Source: Pantoea eucalypti (lineage in GTDB: Bacteria; Pseudomonadota; Gammaproteobacteria; Enterobacterales; Enterobacteriaceae). Taken from it: 64,000 bases of DNA. The stretch covers positions 868,001 to 932,000 of the forward strand of contig NZ_CP045720.1 in the NCBI RefSeq assembly GCF_009646115.1, read 5' to 3'. The notes below the pieces were generated by a model that saw only the letters and a list, made by a program, of their open reading frames with translations, was not told where the DNA came from and searched no databases. Position numbers and translations under genes: made by a program. This document shows positions 41,741 to 53,100 of the stretch, in pieces (within the stretch, counting starts at the first letter, position 1; every line of letters starts with the position of its first letter).

Positions 41741-42360
41741 ATCGGCGTATTGAGACATTGCTGTCACAACTGCGTCAGCAGGGCATTGATGATGAAAACC
41801 TGCTGAAAGCCATTAGCGAGGTGCCGCGTGAACGCTTTATCGACGAGGCGTTTGAGCATAAAGCCTGGGACAATGTTGCCTTACCTATCGGCTCCGGTCA
41901 GACGATATCACAGCCTTACATGGTCGCGCGGATGACCGCGCTGCTCGGGCTTAATCCGCATTCGCGTGTGCTGGAGATTGGCACAGGTTCTGGTTACCAG
42001 ACGGCGATTCTTGCCCATCTGGTGGACCATGTTTATTCAGTGGAACGCATCAAAGGCCTGCAATGGCAGGCTAAACGCCGCCTGAAGCAGCTGGATCTGC
42101 ACAAGGTCTCTACCCGTCATGGCGATGGCTGGGAGGGCTGGCCTTCACGGGGGCCGTTCGACGCCATTATTGTCACTGCCGCACCTCCGGAAATTCCGAT
42201 TGCGCTGATAGCACAACTGGCAGAAGGCGGCATTATGGTGCTGCCGGTTGGCGAAGAGCAGCAGGTACTCAAGCGGCTGCGTCGTCAGGGCGAAGAGGTC
42301 ATCGAGGAGATCATTGAGCCGGTGCGTTTTGTTCCGCTGGTGCAGGGCGATCTGGCCTGA
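41734..42360 (+). CDS. pcm: Protein-L-isoaspartate O-methyltransferase Pcm
   Basis: Pcm methylates isoaspartyl residues in aged proteins with SAM, starting their repair. It has 208 residues. The family features are [42 protein letters not shown] (substrate-binding part, given here for its order only), the SAM motif [11 protein letters not shown] and [12 protein letters not shown]. It is coupled to surE by overlap; nlpD follows after 162 nt. Confidence 0.96.
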   Translation: MVNRRIETLLSQLRQQGIDDENLLKAISEVPRERFIDEAFEHKAWDNVALPIGSGQTISQPYMVARMTALLGLNPHSRVLEIGTGSGYQTAILAHLVDHVYSVERIKGLQWQAKRRLKQLDLHKVSTRHGDGWEGWPSRGPFDAIIVTAAPPEIPIALIAQLAEGGIMVLPVGEEQQVLKRLRRQGEEVIEEIIEPVRFVPLVQGDLA

Positions 42361-42522
42361 TGCTCTTCGTATTTCTTCACAACTGTTTCATGGCACCACG
42401 TACCTGATGTTGTTACTATCCAGTTTATTCAACAAAAATGCAGAAATTATCGCGCCACGCAGAGCATTCTGCTGACAGGTACAGTGAAGCAGATAGATCA
42501 GAGTTGCCATCACGGGGGATTA

Positions 42523-43623
42523 ATGAGCACGGGAAGCACACTTTTTCAGTTACGCCGTCTGGCGGCGCTTTCACTGGTAGGTTTTTGGCTGGCAGGCTGC
42601 AGCTCCAGCGACAATTCTCAGGCACCTATCAGTCGCGTTGGCGATGAGGGCGGCATGATGAACAGTCAGGCGGGAGGAGGCCAGGTTTCTGGTGGCATTC
42701 CAGCCGCGCCGTCTCAGGGACAAATGTTAAGCAGAAATTCATCATCTACCCCCAGCAATGGTGGAATGATTAGTACCAGCAGTAATGTTGAGACGCAGAA
42801 TGGCCGGATAGTGTACAACCGCAGTTACCAGAATATTCCTAAGGGTAGCTATTCCGGTGAAACATATACCGTTAAGCGTGGCGACACGTTGTTTTATATT
42901 GCCTGGATTACCGGCAATGATTTCCGTGACTTAGCCCAGCGCAACAACGTTCCCGCGCCTTATAGCCTGAATGTCGGCCAGACTTTACAGATTGGAAATG
43001 GGTCGGGTCAGCCGATTACCGGTGGCAATCCCATTACCGTTGCTGATGCAACACAGGGCGGGGTCCCTGTGGCACCACAAATTAAATCGCCTGTTGTTGC
43101 ACAGCAACCTGTTATTACGTATTCTGATGATTCGGGTAATTCGGGTGGCAGCAAATTGTTGCCTTCGAAAGGAGCAAATGTTGCAACGACAACAGCTCCA
43201 GTAGTTACCGCACCCCCAACGGTTAGCAGTACAACCAACAGTTCAACGCCGGTCGGAAGCTGGCGCTGGCCGACTGACGGGAAGATTATCGATAACTTCT
43301 CTGCCGCCGAAGGTGGCAATAAAGGTATCGATATCGCCGGGACGCGCGGACAATCTGTTGTCGCCACTGCTTCAGGACGAGTGGTTTACGCAGGTAACGC
43401 ACTCCGGGGTTACGGTAATTTAATCATCATCAAACACAATGATGATTACCTGAGCGCCTACGCCCACAACGATACAATGCTGGTTCGGGAACAACAGGAA
43501 GTTAAGGTGGGGCAAAAAATCGCTACCATGGGTAGCACCGGAACCAGTTCAGTCAGATTACACTTTGAAATTCGTTACAAGGGGAAATCCGTAAACCCGT
43601 TGCGTTATTTGCCGCAGCGATAA
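42523..43623 (+). CDS. nlpD: Lipoprotein NlpD, activator of amidase AmiC
   Basis: NlpD is an outer-membrane lipoprotein that activates AmiC at the septum. It has 366 residues: a signal peptide with lipobox LAGC (Cys26), a Ser/Gly/Asn-rich linker, LysM (about 107-152; [27 protein letters not shown]), a second Thr/Ser/Pro-rich linker and a C-terminal LytM domain. The LytM site is degenerate ([16 protein letters not shown]), consistent with an activator rather than a peptidase. The start is ATG 42523 behind GGGGGA; the in-frame ATG at 42484 is rejected. In E. coli the main rpoS promoter lies inside nlpD. Confidence 0.95.
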   Translation: MSTGSTLFQLRRLAALSLVGFWLAGCSSSDNSQAPISRVGDEGGMMNSQAGGGQVSGGIPAAPSQGQMLSRNSSSTPSNGGMISTSSNVETQNGRIVYNRSYQNIPKGSYSGETYTVKRGDTLFYIAWITGNDFRDLAQRNNVPAPYSLNVGQTLQIGNGSGQPITGGNPITVADATQGGVPVAPQIKSPVVAQQPVITYSDDSGNSGGSKLLPSKGANVATTTAPVVTAPPTVSSTTNSSTPVGSWRWPTDGKIIDNFSAAEGGNKGIDIAGTRGQSVVATASGRVVYAGNALRGYGNLIIIKHNDDYLSAYAHNDTMLVREQQEVKVGQKIATMGSTGTSSVRLHFEIRYKGKSVNPLRYLPQR

Positions 43624-43680
43624 TCCGGCAGAACAAAACAGATGTATGTTCTGCCCTGGAATCACGGGTAGGAGCCGCTT

Positions 43681-44673
43681 ATGAGCCAGAATACGCTGAA
43701 AGTAAACGAGTTACATGAGAACGCGGAATTCGATGAGAACGGAGCTGAAATTTTTGACGAGAAGGCACTCGTTGAAAACGAAGCCAGTGATAGCGACGTA
43801 GCGGAAGAAGAGTTGCTTTCACAGGGTGCGACGCAGCGTGTATTAGATGCGACGCAGCTCTATCTCGGGGAGATTGGCTATTCTCCGTTGTTAACGGCAG
43901 AGGAAGAAGTTTTCTTCGCTCGCCGTGCATTGCGGGGTGATATCCCTTCCCGTCGCCGTATGATCGAAAGTAACTTACGTTTGGTGGTGAAAATCGCCCG
44001 TCGTTACAGCAATCGTGGTTTAGCTCTGCTGGACCTGATTGAAGAAGGTAACCTCGGCCTGATTCGCGCCGTAGAGAAATTTGACCCGGAGCGCGGGTTC
44101 CGTTTCTCAACGTACGCCACCTGGTGGATTCGTCAGACAATTGAACGGGCGATCATGAATCAAACCCGTACCATCCGTCTGCCGATTCACATTGTAAAAG
44201 AACTGAATGTTTATCTGCGTACAGCGCGTGAACTTTCCCACAAGCTCGACCATGAGCCAAGTGCGGAAGAGATCGCCGAACAGCTGGATAAGCCGGTTGA
44301 TGACGTAAGCCGCATGTTACGTCTTAACGAACGCATTACCTCGGTTGATACGCCATTAGGCGGTGATTCTGAAAAAGCGCTGCTGGACATTCTGGCCGAT
44401 GAAAAAGACAACGGCCCGGAAGACACCACGCAGGACGATGATATGAAACAAAGCATCGTCAAATGGCTGTTCGAACTGAACGCCAAGCAGCGTGAAGTGC
44501 TGGCGCGTCGTTTCGGCCTGTTGGGCTATGAAGCGGCAACACTTGAGGATGTAGGTCGTGAAATCGGCTTAACCCGCGAGCGTGTACGCCAGATTCAGGT
44601 TGAAGGTTTGCGCCGTCTGCGCGAAATCCTGCAGGCGCAGGGCCTCAGCATTGAAGCACTGTTTCGTGAATAA
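43681..44673 (+). CDS. rpoS: RNA polymerase sigma factor RpoS
   Basis: RpoS is the general stress and stationary-phase sigma factor. It has 330 residues, full length. Region 1.2 is at about 54-80 ([21 protein letters not shown]), region 2 at about 95-165 ([46 protein letters not shown]), region 3 follows and region 4 has the helix-turn-helix [27 protein letters not shown]. No frameshift or early stop is present, as can occur in laboratory strains. GGTAGGAG lies ahead of the ATG. A strong terminator follows. Confidence 0.98.
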   Translation: MSQNTLKVNELHENAEFDENGAEIFDEKALVENEASDSDVAEEELLSQGATQRVLDATQLYLGEIGYSPLLTAEEEVFFARRALRGDIPSRRRMIESNLRLVVKIARRYSNRGLALLDLIEEGNLGLIRAVEKFDPERGFRFSTYATWWIRQTIERAIMNQTRTIRLPIHIVKELNVYLRTARELSHKLDHEPSAEEIAEQLDKPVDDVSRMLRLNERITSVDTPLGGDSEKALLDILADEKDNGPEDTTQDDDMKQSIVKWLFELNAKQREVLARRFGLLGYEAATLEDVGREIGLTRERVRQIQVEGLRRLREILQAQGLSIEALFRE

Positions 44674-44703
44674 TCGTATTTAAGATGGTCTGAGTAAGAA
44701 TGC

Positions 44704-44735
44704 AAAAAGCGATGGTGAAAACCATCGCTTTTTTT
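44704..44735. terminator. Intrinsic terminator between rpoS and mutS
   Basis: AAAAAGCGATGGT (44704-44716), GAAA loop, ACCATCGCTTTTT (44721-44733) and further T residues. The A-rich left flank makes it usable for both the rpoS and the convergent mutS transcripts. Confidence 0.92.
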
Positions 44736-44801
44736 ATGTCTGCAGAAAATTTTTGCTGTTGATTAACGGCGCACTGCGCAATAACGCGGTGCGCCACACT
44801 G

Positions 44802-47363
44802 TCAGACCAGCGATTTAAGACGATAAATCCAGTCGAGCGCCTGGCGCGGTGTCAGCGTATCCGGATCCAGCGCCTCAAGTGCTTCCACGGCAGGCGAGGT
44901 CTCTTCAACCAGCAGCGGTAGCTGAGAACCATCGATCGTCGATGAAGCCGAATGGTTTGAAACGTTCTCAAGTTCTTTGAGCTTATTGCGCGCCCGCTTA
45001 ATCACCTCTTTAGGCACGCCCGCCAGCGCTGCGACCGCCAGACCGTAACTCTTACTCGCGGCCCCTTCCTGCACGCTGTGCATAAAGGCGATAGTGTCAC
45101 CGTGCTCAACCGCATCCAGATGGACGTTGACCACGCCTTCCATTTTTTCCGGCAGGGTGGTCAGCTCAAAGTAATGGGTAGCAAACAGCGTCATTGCCTT
45201 GATGCGATTCGCCAGGTTTTCGGCGCAGGCCCAGGCCAGCGATAAACCGTCGTAGGTGGAGGTTCCGCGTCCAATCTCATCCATCAGCACCAGGCTGTTT
45301 TCGGTGGCGTTGTGCAGGATGTTGGCGGTTTCGGTCATTTCAACCATAAAGGTCGAGCGCCCGGAGGCGAGATCGTCTGCGGCACCGACACGGGTAAAGA
45401 TGCGATCCAGCGGACCAATCAGCGTCTCATCGGCGGGAACAAAACTGCCGATCCATGCCATCAGTGCAATCAGTGCTGCCTGCCGCATATAGGTACTCTT
45501 ACCGCCCATGTTTGGCCCGGTAATGATTAACATCCTGCGCTGGGGTGCCAGCGACAGCGGGTTGGCAATAAACGGCTCTTTCAGAACCTGTTCAACCACC
45601 GGATGGCGACCCCCGCTGATTTTAATCCCGGCTTTTTCCTGCAAGACCGGACGGCAATAGTTCAGTGACCAGGCGCGTTCCGCCAGGTTGCTCAACACAT
45701 CCAGCTCTGCCAGCGCGGCAGCACTCAGCTGCAGTGCTTCAAGGTGCGGCAGCAACTGGTCGAACAGTGCCTCATACAGGCTTTTCTCCAGCGACAGCGC
45801 TTTGCCCTTCGAGGTGAGGACCTTGTCTTCGTACTCTTTCAGTTCAGGAATGATGTAGCGTTCAGCGTTTTTCAGCGTCTGACGACGGACATAGTGCATC
45901 GGAACCTGATGACTCTGTCCTCGGCTGACCTGGATGTAGTAGCCATGCACACCGTTAAAGCCGACTTTAAGGGTATCCAGTCCCAGCTTTTCGCGTTCGC
46001 GAATCTCCAGCCGGTCAAGATAGTCGGTTGCGCCATCGGCCAGCGCGCGCCACTCATCCAGCTCTGCGTTATAACCAGGCGCAATTACTCCGCCGTCACG
46101 GATCAGCACAGGCGGTGACTCAATCACCGCCTGCTCCAGCAGCTCACGTAACGCGGTGAACTCGCCCATCTGCACGCGCAGTTTCTGCAGCTGCGGTGCT
46201 TCAACATCGGCCAGCAGCTGGTTCAGTTCTGGCAGTTGCTGAAACGCATGACGCATGCGGGCCAGATCGCGCGGACGGGCTGTACGCAGCGCCAGGCGGG
46301 CCAGGATTCGCTCAAGATCGCCGACCTGACGCAGCACTGGCTGCAATACGTCGCTGAGATTTTGCAGCTCAGCAATCGACTCCTGACGCTGGTTGATGAT
46401 GCGCGCATCGCGCAGCGGCATATGCAGCCAGCGCTTCAGCATCCGGCTGCCCATCGGTGTGACGGTTTTATCCAGCACGGCCGCTAAGGTGTTGTCGGTG
46501 CCGCCGGCCAGGTTCTGGGTGATCTCCAGATTACGGCGGGTGGCGGCATCCATGATGATGCTGTCCTGCTGCCGCTCCATGCTCAGCGAGCGGATATGGG
46601 GCAGCGTAGTGCGCTGGGTATCTTTGACATATTGCAGCAGGCAGCCCGCCGCACTCAGTCCGAGGTGCGCATTCTCCACGCCGAAGCCATTGAGATCGCG
46701 GGTGCCAAATTGCAGGTTCAGCTGCTGACGCGCGGTGTCGATTTCAAACTCCCACAGCGGACGGCGGCGCAGGCCACGTCGCTGATCAATCAGCGACATC
46801 GCCTGAAAATCTTCGGGGTAGAGCAGTTCAGCGGGATTGGTGCGTTGCAGCTCTGCCGCCATGGTTTCTGCATCGGCAGGCTCGCTCAGGCGGAAACGGC
46901 CTGAACTGATATCCAGCGTGGCGTAGCCAAAACCGCGCGGACTTTGCACGATTGCAGCCAGCAGGTTGTCGTGCCGCTCCTGCAGCAGCGCCTCGTCACT
47001 GATGGTGCCTGGCGTGACGATTCGCACCACTTTGCGCTCAACCGGGCCTTTGCTTAGTGCCGGATCGCCTATCTGCTCACAGATGGCCACGGACTCGCCC
47101 AACTGCACCAGTTTTGCCAGATAACCTTCAACCGCATGATAGGGCACGCCAGCCATCGGGATCGGTTCACCCGCTGACGCACCGCGTTTGGTGAGTGAAA
47201 TCTCCAGCAGCTGAGAGGCGCGCTTTGCGTCGTCATAAAACAGCTCGTAGAAGTCACCCATACGGTAAAACAGCAGAATGTCAGGATGCTCTGCCTTGAG
47301 GCGCAGGTACTGCTGCATCATGGGTGTGTGAGAAGGAAAGTCCTTTTCGGTTGGCTCTTGCAT
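44802..47363 (-). CDS. mutS: DNA mismatch repair protein MutS
   Basis: MutS recognises mismatches and recruits MutL. It has 853 residues, the E. coli length. The mismatch-reading Phe-x-Glu is F38-Y39-E40 in [10 protein letters not shown]. Connector, lever and clamp domains follow. The C-terminal ABC ATPase has Walker [16 protein letters not shown] (about 613-627), [14 protein letters not shown] (signature region), Walker [17 protein letters not shown] and ATHYFELT, then a C-terminal tail with a dimerisation helix ([12 protein letters not shown]). It is convergent with rpoS with only 128 nt between stops. Confidence 0.97.
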   Translation of the reverse strand: MQEPTEKDFPSHTPMMQQYLRLKAEHPDILLFYRMGDFYELFYDDAKRASQLLEISLTKRGASAGEPIPMAGVPYHAVEGYLAKLVQLGESVAICEQIGDPALSKGPVERKVVRIVTPGTISDEALLQERHDNLLAAIVQSPRGFGYATLDISSGRFRLSEPADAETMAAELQRTNPAELLYPEDFQAMSLIDQRRGLRRRPLWEFEIDTARQQLNLQFGTRDLNGFGVENAHLGLSAAGCLLQYVKDTQRTTLPHIRSLSMERQQDSIIMDAATRRNLEITQNLAGGTDNTLAAVLDKTVTPMGSRMLKRWLHMPLRDARIINQRQESIAELQNLSDVLQPVLRQVGDLERILARLALRTARPRDLARMRHAFQQLPELNQLLADVEAPQLQKLRVQMGEFTALRELLEQAVIESPPVLIRDGGVIAPGYNAELDEWRALADGATDYLDRLEIREREKLGLDTLKVGFNGVHGYYIQVSRGQSHQVPMHYVRRQTLKNAERYIIPELKEYEDKVLTSKGKALSLEKSLYEALFDQLLPHLEALQLSAAALAELDVLSNLAERAWSLNYCRPVLQEKAGIKISGGRHPVVEQVLKEPFIANPLSLAPQRRMLIITGPNMGGKSTYMRQAALIALMAWIGSFVPADETLIGPLDRIFTRVGAADDLASGRSTFMVEMTETANILHNATENSLVLMDEIGRGTSTYDGLSLAWACAENLANRIKAMTLFATHYFELTTLPEKMEGVVNVHLDAVEHGDTIAFMHSVQEGAASKSYGLAVAALAGVPKEVIKRARNKLKELENVSNHSASSTIDGSQLPLLVEETSPAVEALEALDPDTLTPRQALDWIYRLKSLV

Positions 47364-47667
47364 AAGGTTTTAGCTCATCTTTAATGCGGTAAATTTCTGG
47401 CGATCAACGCCCATGAAACCGAAAGGATTCCAGGCGCGCTGGATGATCAGATGATAACGAATAGGGCAGTGCATATGCCAGCCTGATAATCACCCCGATC
47501 CTGACCGGGTATAACCTGGCTGGCATCCTGACAAATGTGGCGGCGGTTGGCGACAGAAAAGTACCTGGTTTCCTGATTCTGATGTGGGGCTGCGAGACAG
47601 CTCGCGGTTTCTGCGACAGCTTTCGGCAGGCAGGGCGGCAACACGCCGCATCAGGGCGTGTTGCAGA
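47364..47667. other. mutS-narL intergenic region (304 nt)
   Basis: Upstream region of mutS and 3' flank of narL, both on the minus strand. The short open frames here do not look like proteins and have no supporting ribosome sites. The only structure is a hairpin adjoining the narL stop: GCAACACGCC (47638-47647) with GGCGTGTTGC (47655-47664), a 10-bp perfect stem with a 7-nt loop and no U-tract, 3 nt after narL. It is a likely narL 3'-end element. The mutS promoter must lie here but is not obvious. Confidence 0.5.
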
Positions 47668-48315
47668 TCAGTGCAGCCCGTTTTGCAGCGCCCAGACGGC
47701 GGCTTCAAGTCGCGACTTAAGGTTCATTTTCTTCAGCAGATATTTGACGTGGACCTTGACCGTACTTTCACTGATGTCCAGTTTGCGGGCGATGGCTTTG
47801 TTGGTCATGCCGTCGCTGATCAGTTGCAGGATCTCGCGTTCACGGCGGGTCAGCTGATTAATGTCGCGCGTCTGACCAGGCTGCGCTTCGCGTAATCGGG
47901 CAACCAGAATCGGTGTCAACGCTTCGCTCAGCACGATCTGTCCGGCAGCCGCCTGATGCAGCGCTTTCAGCAGGTCTTCCGGTTCCATATCTTTCAGCAG
48001 ATAACCATCAGCACCGCGTTTCAGCGCGCTGATCACATCCTCTTCATTATCTGAAACGCTGAATACCACCACCCGGCCAGAGAGGGCGATTTCACGCAGC
48101 TGGGTTAGCGTATCCAGTCCGTTCAGGCCTGGCATATTGAGATCAAGCAGGATCAGATCGGGATCGTGCAGCTGTGCCAGCGTCAGGCCATCAATGCCAT
48201 TACCTGCTTCGGCAACGACCTGCAGTCGCTCATCCAGCGCAATCAGCTGCTTAAGTCCACTACGCAGCATGGGATGGTCATCGATCAGTAAAAGCGTAAA
48301 TTTCCCGTCCGTCAC
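47668..48315 (-). CDS. narL: Nitrate/nitrite response regulator NarL, GTG start
   Basis: NarL controls anaerobic respiration genes in response to nitrate and nitrite. It is a response regulator with a receiver (D58 phospho-acceptor in [10 protein letters not shown]; conserved [10 protein letters not shown] and [10 protein letters not shown]) and a C-terminal LuxR-type DNA-binding domain ([39 protein letters not shown]). I choose GTG 48315 (215 residues, [17 protein letters not shown]), which has AGGAG six bases ahead; an ATG seven codons further upstream lacks a comparable site. The cognate sensor gene narX, normally directly adjacent, is absent: narK lies next on the other strand. Confidence 0.93.
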   Translation of the reverse strand: MTDGKFTLLLIDDHPMLRSGLKQLIALDERLQVVAEAGNGIDGLTLAQLHDPDLILLDLNMPGLNGLDTLTQLREIALSGRVVVFSVSDNEEDVISALKRGADGYLLKDMEPEDLLKALHQAAAGQIVLSEALTPILVARLREAQPGQTRDINQLTRREREILQLISDGMTNKAIARKLDISESTVKVHVKYLLKKMNLKSRLEAAVWALQNGLH

Positions 48316-48394
48316 TATGGCTCCTGTTCCTGTCATCTGCGTCAGCCCCGGCGGGCGACAATGCCTATCTTAACGGGTAAGTCCGGTCGCTATA

Positions 48395-48415
48395 TACCCC
48401 TTGTGGACTACTCCT
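48395..48415 (+). promoter_or_regulatory. Two NarL-type heptamers in the narL-narK gap
   Basis: TACCCCT (48395-48401) and TACTCCT (48409-48415) both match the NarL/NarP heptamer consensus TACYYMT, in the same direction with 7 bp between. A third, ACGGGTA (48373-48379), matches the reverse consensus with one mismatch. They lie between the divergent narL and narK genes and could serve either. Binding is inferred from consensus. Confidence 0.6.
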
Positions 48416-48556
48416 TTATTTCCATTCAGACATCCCTTTGCTGACGGCGCTTGCGGCTGCCATTAAACCGCATGATTTATAAGGGTTATAAGCAGCCAGC
48501 TAACTACTTAACCGGGATGGTCAGGGATTGCCGCGCCTTTGTAACCTGCCTTGCCG

Positions 48557-48570
48557 TTGATTTGTATCAA
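48557..48570 (+). promoter_or_regulatory. FNR box upstream of narK
   Basis: TTGATTTGTATCAA matches the FNR consensus TTGAT-N4-ATCAA exactly. It is centred 68 nt before the narK ATG, which suits class II activation at about -41.5 with a short leader. It implies anaerobic induction of narK and probably of narGHJI behind it. Confidence 0.82.
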
Positions 48571-48631
48571 GCAAGCCGCCAGGCCGGATACGCAGGATAT
48601 GCACAATTATTATTCTGCTGATGAGAAATTT

Positions 48632-50023
48632 ATGACCCAATCCGCTCCTTTGCAAACTCCGATGCGCGGCGCATTAATTCAGGACTGGCAGCCGGAAAAC
48701 GAGGCGTTCTGGCAGGCGCGCGGTAAGCGTATCGCCAGCCGTAACCTGTGGATTTCTGTTTTCTGCCTGTTGCAGGGTTTCTGTGTCTGGATGTTGTTCA
48801 GCACCGTCGCGGTTAACCTCAATAAAGTGGGCTTTAACTTCAGCACCGAACAGCTCTTTTTACTGACCGCACTGCCGTCGGTTTCTGGCGCCTTGCTGCG
48901 TGTTCCTTACTCTTTTGTTATTCCCATCTTTGGCGGACGCCGCTGGACAGCCTTCAGCACTGGCATCCTGATCATTCCCTGTCTGTGGCTTGGTTTTGCT
49001 GTACAGGACAGCCAGACTTCATTCACCACTTTTATGGTGATTGCTCTGCTGTGCGGTTTTGGCGGTGCTAACTTCGCTTCAAGCATGGGCAACATCAGCT
49101 TCTTCTTCCCCAAAGCCCGTCAGGGCGGCGCGCTGGGCATCAACGGCGGTCTGGGTAATCTTGGCGTCAGCGTGATGCAGTTTGTTGCACCGCTGGCCAT
49201 CTCCTGCGCCATTTTTGGTTTTGCGGATACAGGCCATACCACTGTCACCGGCGACAGCATCTGGCTGGAAAATGCGGCCTGGATATGGGTGCCGTTTCTG
49301 GCACTCGGCACGCTGGCGGCCTGGTTCGGCATGAACGACCTGGCAGCGGCGAAATCCTCGCTGCGTGAACAGTTGCCGGTGCTGAAACGCCCACACCTGT
49401 GGGTTATGGCATTGCTCTATCTGGCGACCTTCGGTTCATTTATTGGGTTCTCGGCCGGTTTTGCCATGCTGGCGAAGACTCAATTCCCTGATGTTGTGAT
49501 CATGCATTACGCCTTTTTCGGCCCGCTGATTGGCGCGCTGGCCCGTTCAGCAGGTGGCATCATCTCTGACCGTCTCGGCGGCACCCGCGTCACGCTGGTC
49601 AACTACATCCTGATGGCGCTGTTTACCGCGCTGCTGTTCCTCACCCTGCCGGGTGACGGACATGACGGCTCATTTATCGCCTTCTTCGCCGTATTTATGG
49701 GCCTGTTCCTGACCTCCGGTCTGGGCAGCGGCTCTACCTACCAGATGATTGCGGTGCTCTTCCGCAAGCTGACGCTGGAACGTATCAAAGCTGAAGGCGG
49801 CGACGATGCGCATGCGCAGCGTGAAGCTGGAACGGAAACCTCGGCTGCGCTCGGCTTTATCTCCGCCATTGGCGCGCTGGGCGGCTTCTTTATTCCGCAG
49901 ACCTTTGGCCTGTCGCTCGCGATGACCGGTTTACCCGCTGGCGCGATGAAAATCTTCCTGGTCTTTTACCTCTGCTGTATCGCAGTGACCTGGCTGGTTT
50001 ACGGACGAAAAGCCCGCGCCTGA
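48632..50023 (+). CDS. narK: Nitrate/nitrite transporter NarK
   Basis: NarK is an inner-membrane major facilitator that exchanges nitrate for nitrite. It has 463 residues, the E. coli length, with about 12 membrane segments. The nitrate-signature glycine-rich segments are both present: GALGINGGLGNLGVSVMQ in segment 5 and TAAALGFISAIGALGGFFIP-like TSAALGFISAIGALGG in segment 11. Substrate arginines lie in GALLRVPYS and GALARSAGG. The start ATG 48632 (MTQSAPLQTP) agrees with the family; upstream in-frame Met codons have poor ribosome sites. narG follows after 101 nt. Confidence 0.96.
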   Translation: MTQSAPLQTPMRGALIQDWQPENEAFWQARGKRIASRNLWISVFCLLQGFCVWMLFSTVAVNLNKVGFNFSTEQLFLLTALPSVSGALLRVPYSFVIPIFGGRRWTAFSTGILIIPCLWLGFAVQDSQTSFTTFMVIALLCGFGGANFASSMGNISFFFPKARQGGALGINGGLGNLGVSVMQFVAPLAISCAIFGFADTGHTTVTGDSIWLENAAWIWVPFLALGTLAAWFGMNDLAAAKSSLREQLPVLKRPHLWVMALLYLATFGSFIGFSAGFAMLAKTQFPDVVIMHYAFFGPLIGALARSAGGIISDRLGGTRVTLVNYILMALFTALLFLTLPGDGHDGSFIAFFAVFMGLFLTSGLGSGSTYQMIAVLFRKLTLERIKAEGGDDAHAQREAGTETSAALGFISAIGALGGFFIPQTFGLSLAMTGLPAGAMKIFLVFYLCCIAVTWLVYGRKARA

Positions 50024-50124
50024 TAACGATAAAGCCGGTGTGGCACACCGGCAAAATTTTCCTTTCTGTGTCACGACAGATGCAGAGTCAGCAATGTCAT
50101 ACAACGCCTTCAGGAGTATTCCGG

Positions 50125-53100
50125 ATGAGCAAGTTTCTTGATCGATTTCGTTATTTTAAACAGCTGGCCGAGCCGTTTTCCGGCCAGCATGGCCAGACCT
50201 TAAACAGCAACCGCGACTGGGAAGATGGCTATCGCAGCCGCTGGCAGCACGATAAAATCGTGCGCTCCACCCACGGTGTTAACTGTACCGGCTCATGCAG
50301 CTGGAAAATCTATGTGAAAAACGGTCTGGTCACCTGGGAGACCCAGCAGACCGACTATCCACGTACCCGTCCCGATCTGCCCAACCATGAGCCGCGCGGT
50401 TGTCCACGCGGTGCAAGCTACTCCTGGTATCTCTACAGCGCTAATCGCCTGAAATATCCGCTGATGCGCAAGAAGCTGATTCAGTTGTGGCGCGACGCGA
50501 AAGCGCAGCACAGCGATCCGGTGGAGGCCTGGGCATCCATCATCAGCAATCCGGAAAAAGCAAAAAGTTATAAGCAGGCGCGTGGCCGCGGGGGCTTTGT
50601 TCGTTCCAGCTGGCAGGAAGTCAATGAGATGATCGCCGCTGGGAACATCTGCACCGCGAAAACTTACGGCCCTGACCGCATTGTCGGATTCTCGCCGATT
50701 CCGGCAATGTCGATGGTCTCTTATGCGGCAGGCGCACGTTACCTGTCGCTGATTGGTGGCACCTGCCTGAGCTTTTACGACTGGTATTGTGACCTGCCGC
50801 CAGCGTCACCGATGACCTGGGGCGAGCAGACCGACGTGCCGGAATCGGCTGACTGGTACAACTCCTCTTACATCATCGCCTGGGGCTCTAACGTGCCGCA
50901 GACCCGCACCCCGGACGCCCACTTCTTTACCGAAGTCCGTTATAAGGGAACGAAAACCGTGGCGATCACCCCAGACTACGCTGAAGTCGCGAAGCTGTGC
51001 GATCAGTGGCTGAGTCCGAAGCAGGGCACCGACAGCGCGATGGCGCTGGCAATGGGCCATGTGATGCTGAAAGAGTTTCATCTTGATCGCGAGGTTGGCT
51101 ATTTCCGCGACTACGTGCGACGTTATACCGATATGCCGATGCTGGTCATGCTGGAACCGCGCGAGGGCGGCTACTTCGCGGCAGGCCGTCAGCTGCGCGC
51201 CAGCGATCTGGTGGATGGTCTGGGTCAGGAAAATAACCCGGAATGGAAAACCGTCGCAATCAACGAGGCGACCCGCGAGCTTACCGCGCCGCAGGGATCT
51301 ATCGGCTTCCGCTGGGGCGAAAAAGGCAAATGGAACCTGGAGCAGCGCGACGGTCTGTCACAAAAAGAAGTGGAACTGCAGCTTAGCCTGCTCGGCAGCC
51401 ACGATGAGGTGGTTGAGGTCGGTTTCCCTTACTTTGGCGGCATCACCAGTGAGCATTTCAACAGCGTCGCGCTGGATGAGATCCTGCTGCACAAACTGCC
51501 GGTGAAACGCCTGCAGCTGGCCGATGGCAGCGAAGCGCTGGTCACCAGCGTTTACGACCTGACCCTGGCAAACTATGGTCTGGATCGCGGTCTGGACGAT
51601 GCCAACTGCGCGCAAAACTATGATGAGATCAAGGCCTATAGCCCGGCCTGGGCGGAACAGATTACGGGCGTTTCCCGTCAGAACATCATCCGCATTGCCC
51701 GCGAGTTTGCCGAAAACGCCGAGAAAACCCGTGGCCGTTCAATGATCATCGTCGGTGCCGGTATGAACCACTGGTATCACATGGACATGAACTACCGTGG
51801 CCTGATGAACATGCTGATTTTCTGCGGTTGTGTGGGTCAGAGCGGAGGTGGCTGGGCGCACTATGTCGGCCAGGAAAAACTCCGTCCGCAGACCGGCTGG
51901 GCCCCGCTGGCCTTTGGACTCGACTGGCAGCGTCCGCCACGTCAGATGAACAGCACCTCCTTCTTCTATAACCACTCCAGTCAGTGGCGTTATGAAACCC
52001 TGGCCACCAGCGAACTGCTGTCACCGCTGGCGGACAAAAGCCGCTACAGCGGCAGCCTGATCGACCTTAACGTACGGTCCGAACGTATGGGCTGGCTGCC
52101 GTCTGCGCCTCAGCTTAACGTCAACCCGCTGCACATCGCGGCACAGGCGAAAGCCGCCGGTCAGTCACCGCTGGATTATACCGTGGAGAGCCTGAAGCAG
52201 GGCACCATGCGGTTCGCCGCTGAACAGCCGGACGACCCGCAGAACTTCCCGCGCAACCTGTTTGTCTGGCGGTCCAATCTGCTTGGCTCTTCCGGTAAAG
52301 GGCATGAGTACATGCTGAAATACCTGCTGGGTACCGAAAACGGTATTCAGGGCAAAGATTTGGGCCAGCAGGGCTGCGTGAAGCCCGAAGAAGTTGAATG
52401 GCTGGACCAGGGCGCCGAAGGCAAACTGGATCTGGTGGTCACACTCGACTTCCGCATGTCGAGCACCTGTCTCTATTCCGACGTGGTGTTGCCTACCGCC
52501 ACCTGGTATGAAAAAGACGATATGAATACCTCGGATATGCATCCGTTTATTCATCCGCTTTCGGCCGCTGTCGATCCTGCCTGGGATTCAAAAAGCGACT
52601 GGGAGATCTACAAAGGCATTGCCAAAGCTTTCTCCGATCTCTGTCCTGGCCATTTAGGCGTTGAAACTGACGTGGTTACGCTGCCGGTGTTGCATGATTC
52701 GCCAGCCGAACTGGCGCAGCCATTTGAGACTAAAGACTGGAAAAAAGGGGAGTGCGACCTGATTCCAGGCAAAACCGCGCCACACATTATGGTGGTGGAA
52801 CGCGACTATCCGGCGACCTGGGCGCGTTTTACCTCGCTGGGACCGTTGCTGGATAGCCTGGGTAACGGTGGCAAAGGCATCAGCTGGAACACCAGCAAAG
52901 AAGTCGATTTCCTCAAACAGCTGAACTACGTCAAAGCGGATGGCCCGGCGGCAGGACGGCCGAATATTGATACGGCGATCGATGCAGCAGAAGTGATCCT
53001 GGCGCTGGCACCGGAAACCAATGGTCAGGTGGCGGTGAAAGCCTGGCAGGCGCTGGGCGCTATTACGGGTCGTGACCACACGCATCTGGCACTCAACAAA

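Noticed and set aside
47584..47895. Small plus-strand frames spanning the narL 3' end
   Set aside because: They overlap the conserved narL DNA-binding domain coding sequence and lack ribosome sites.
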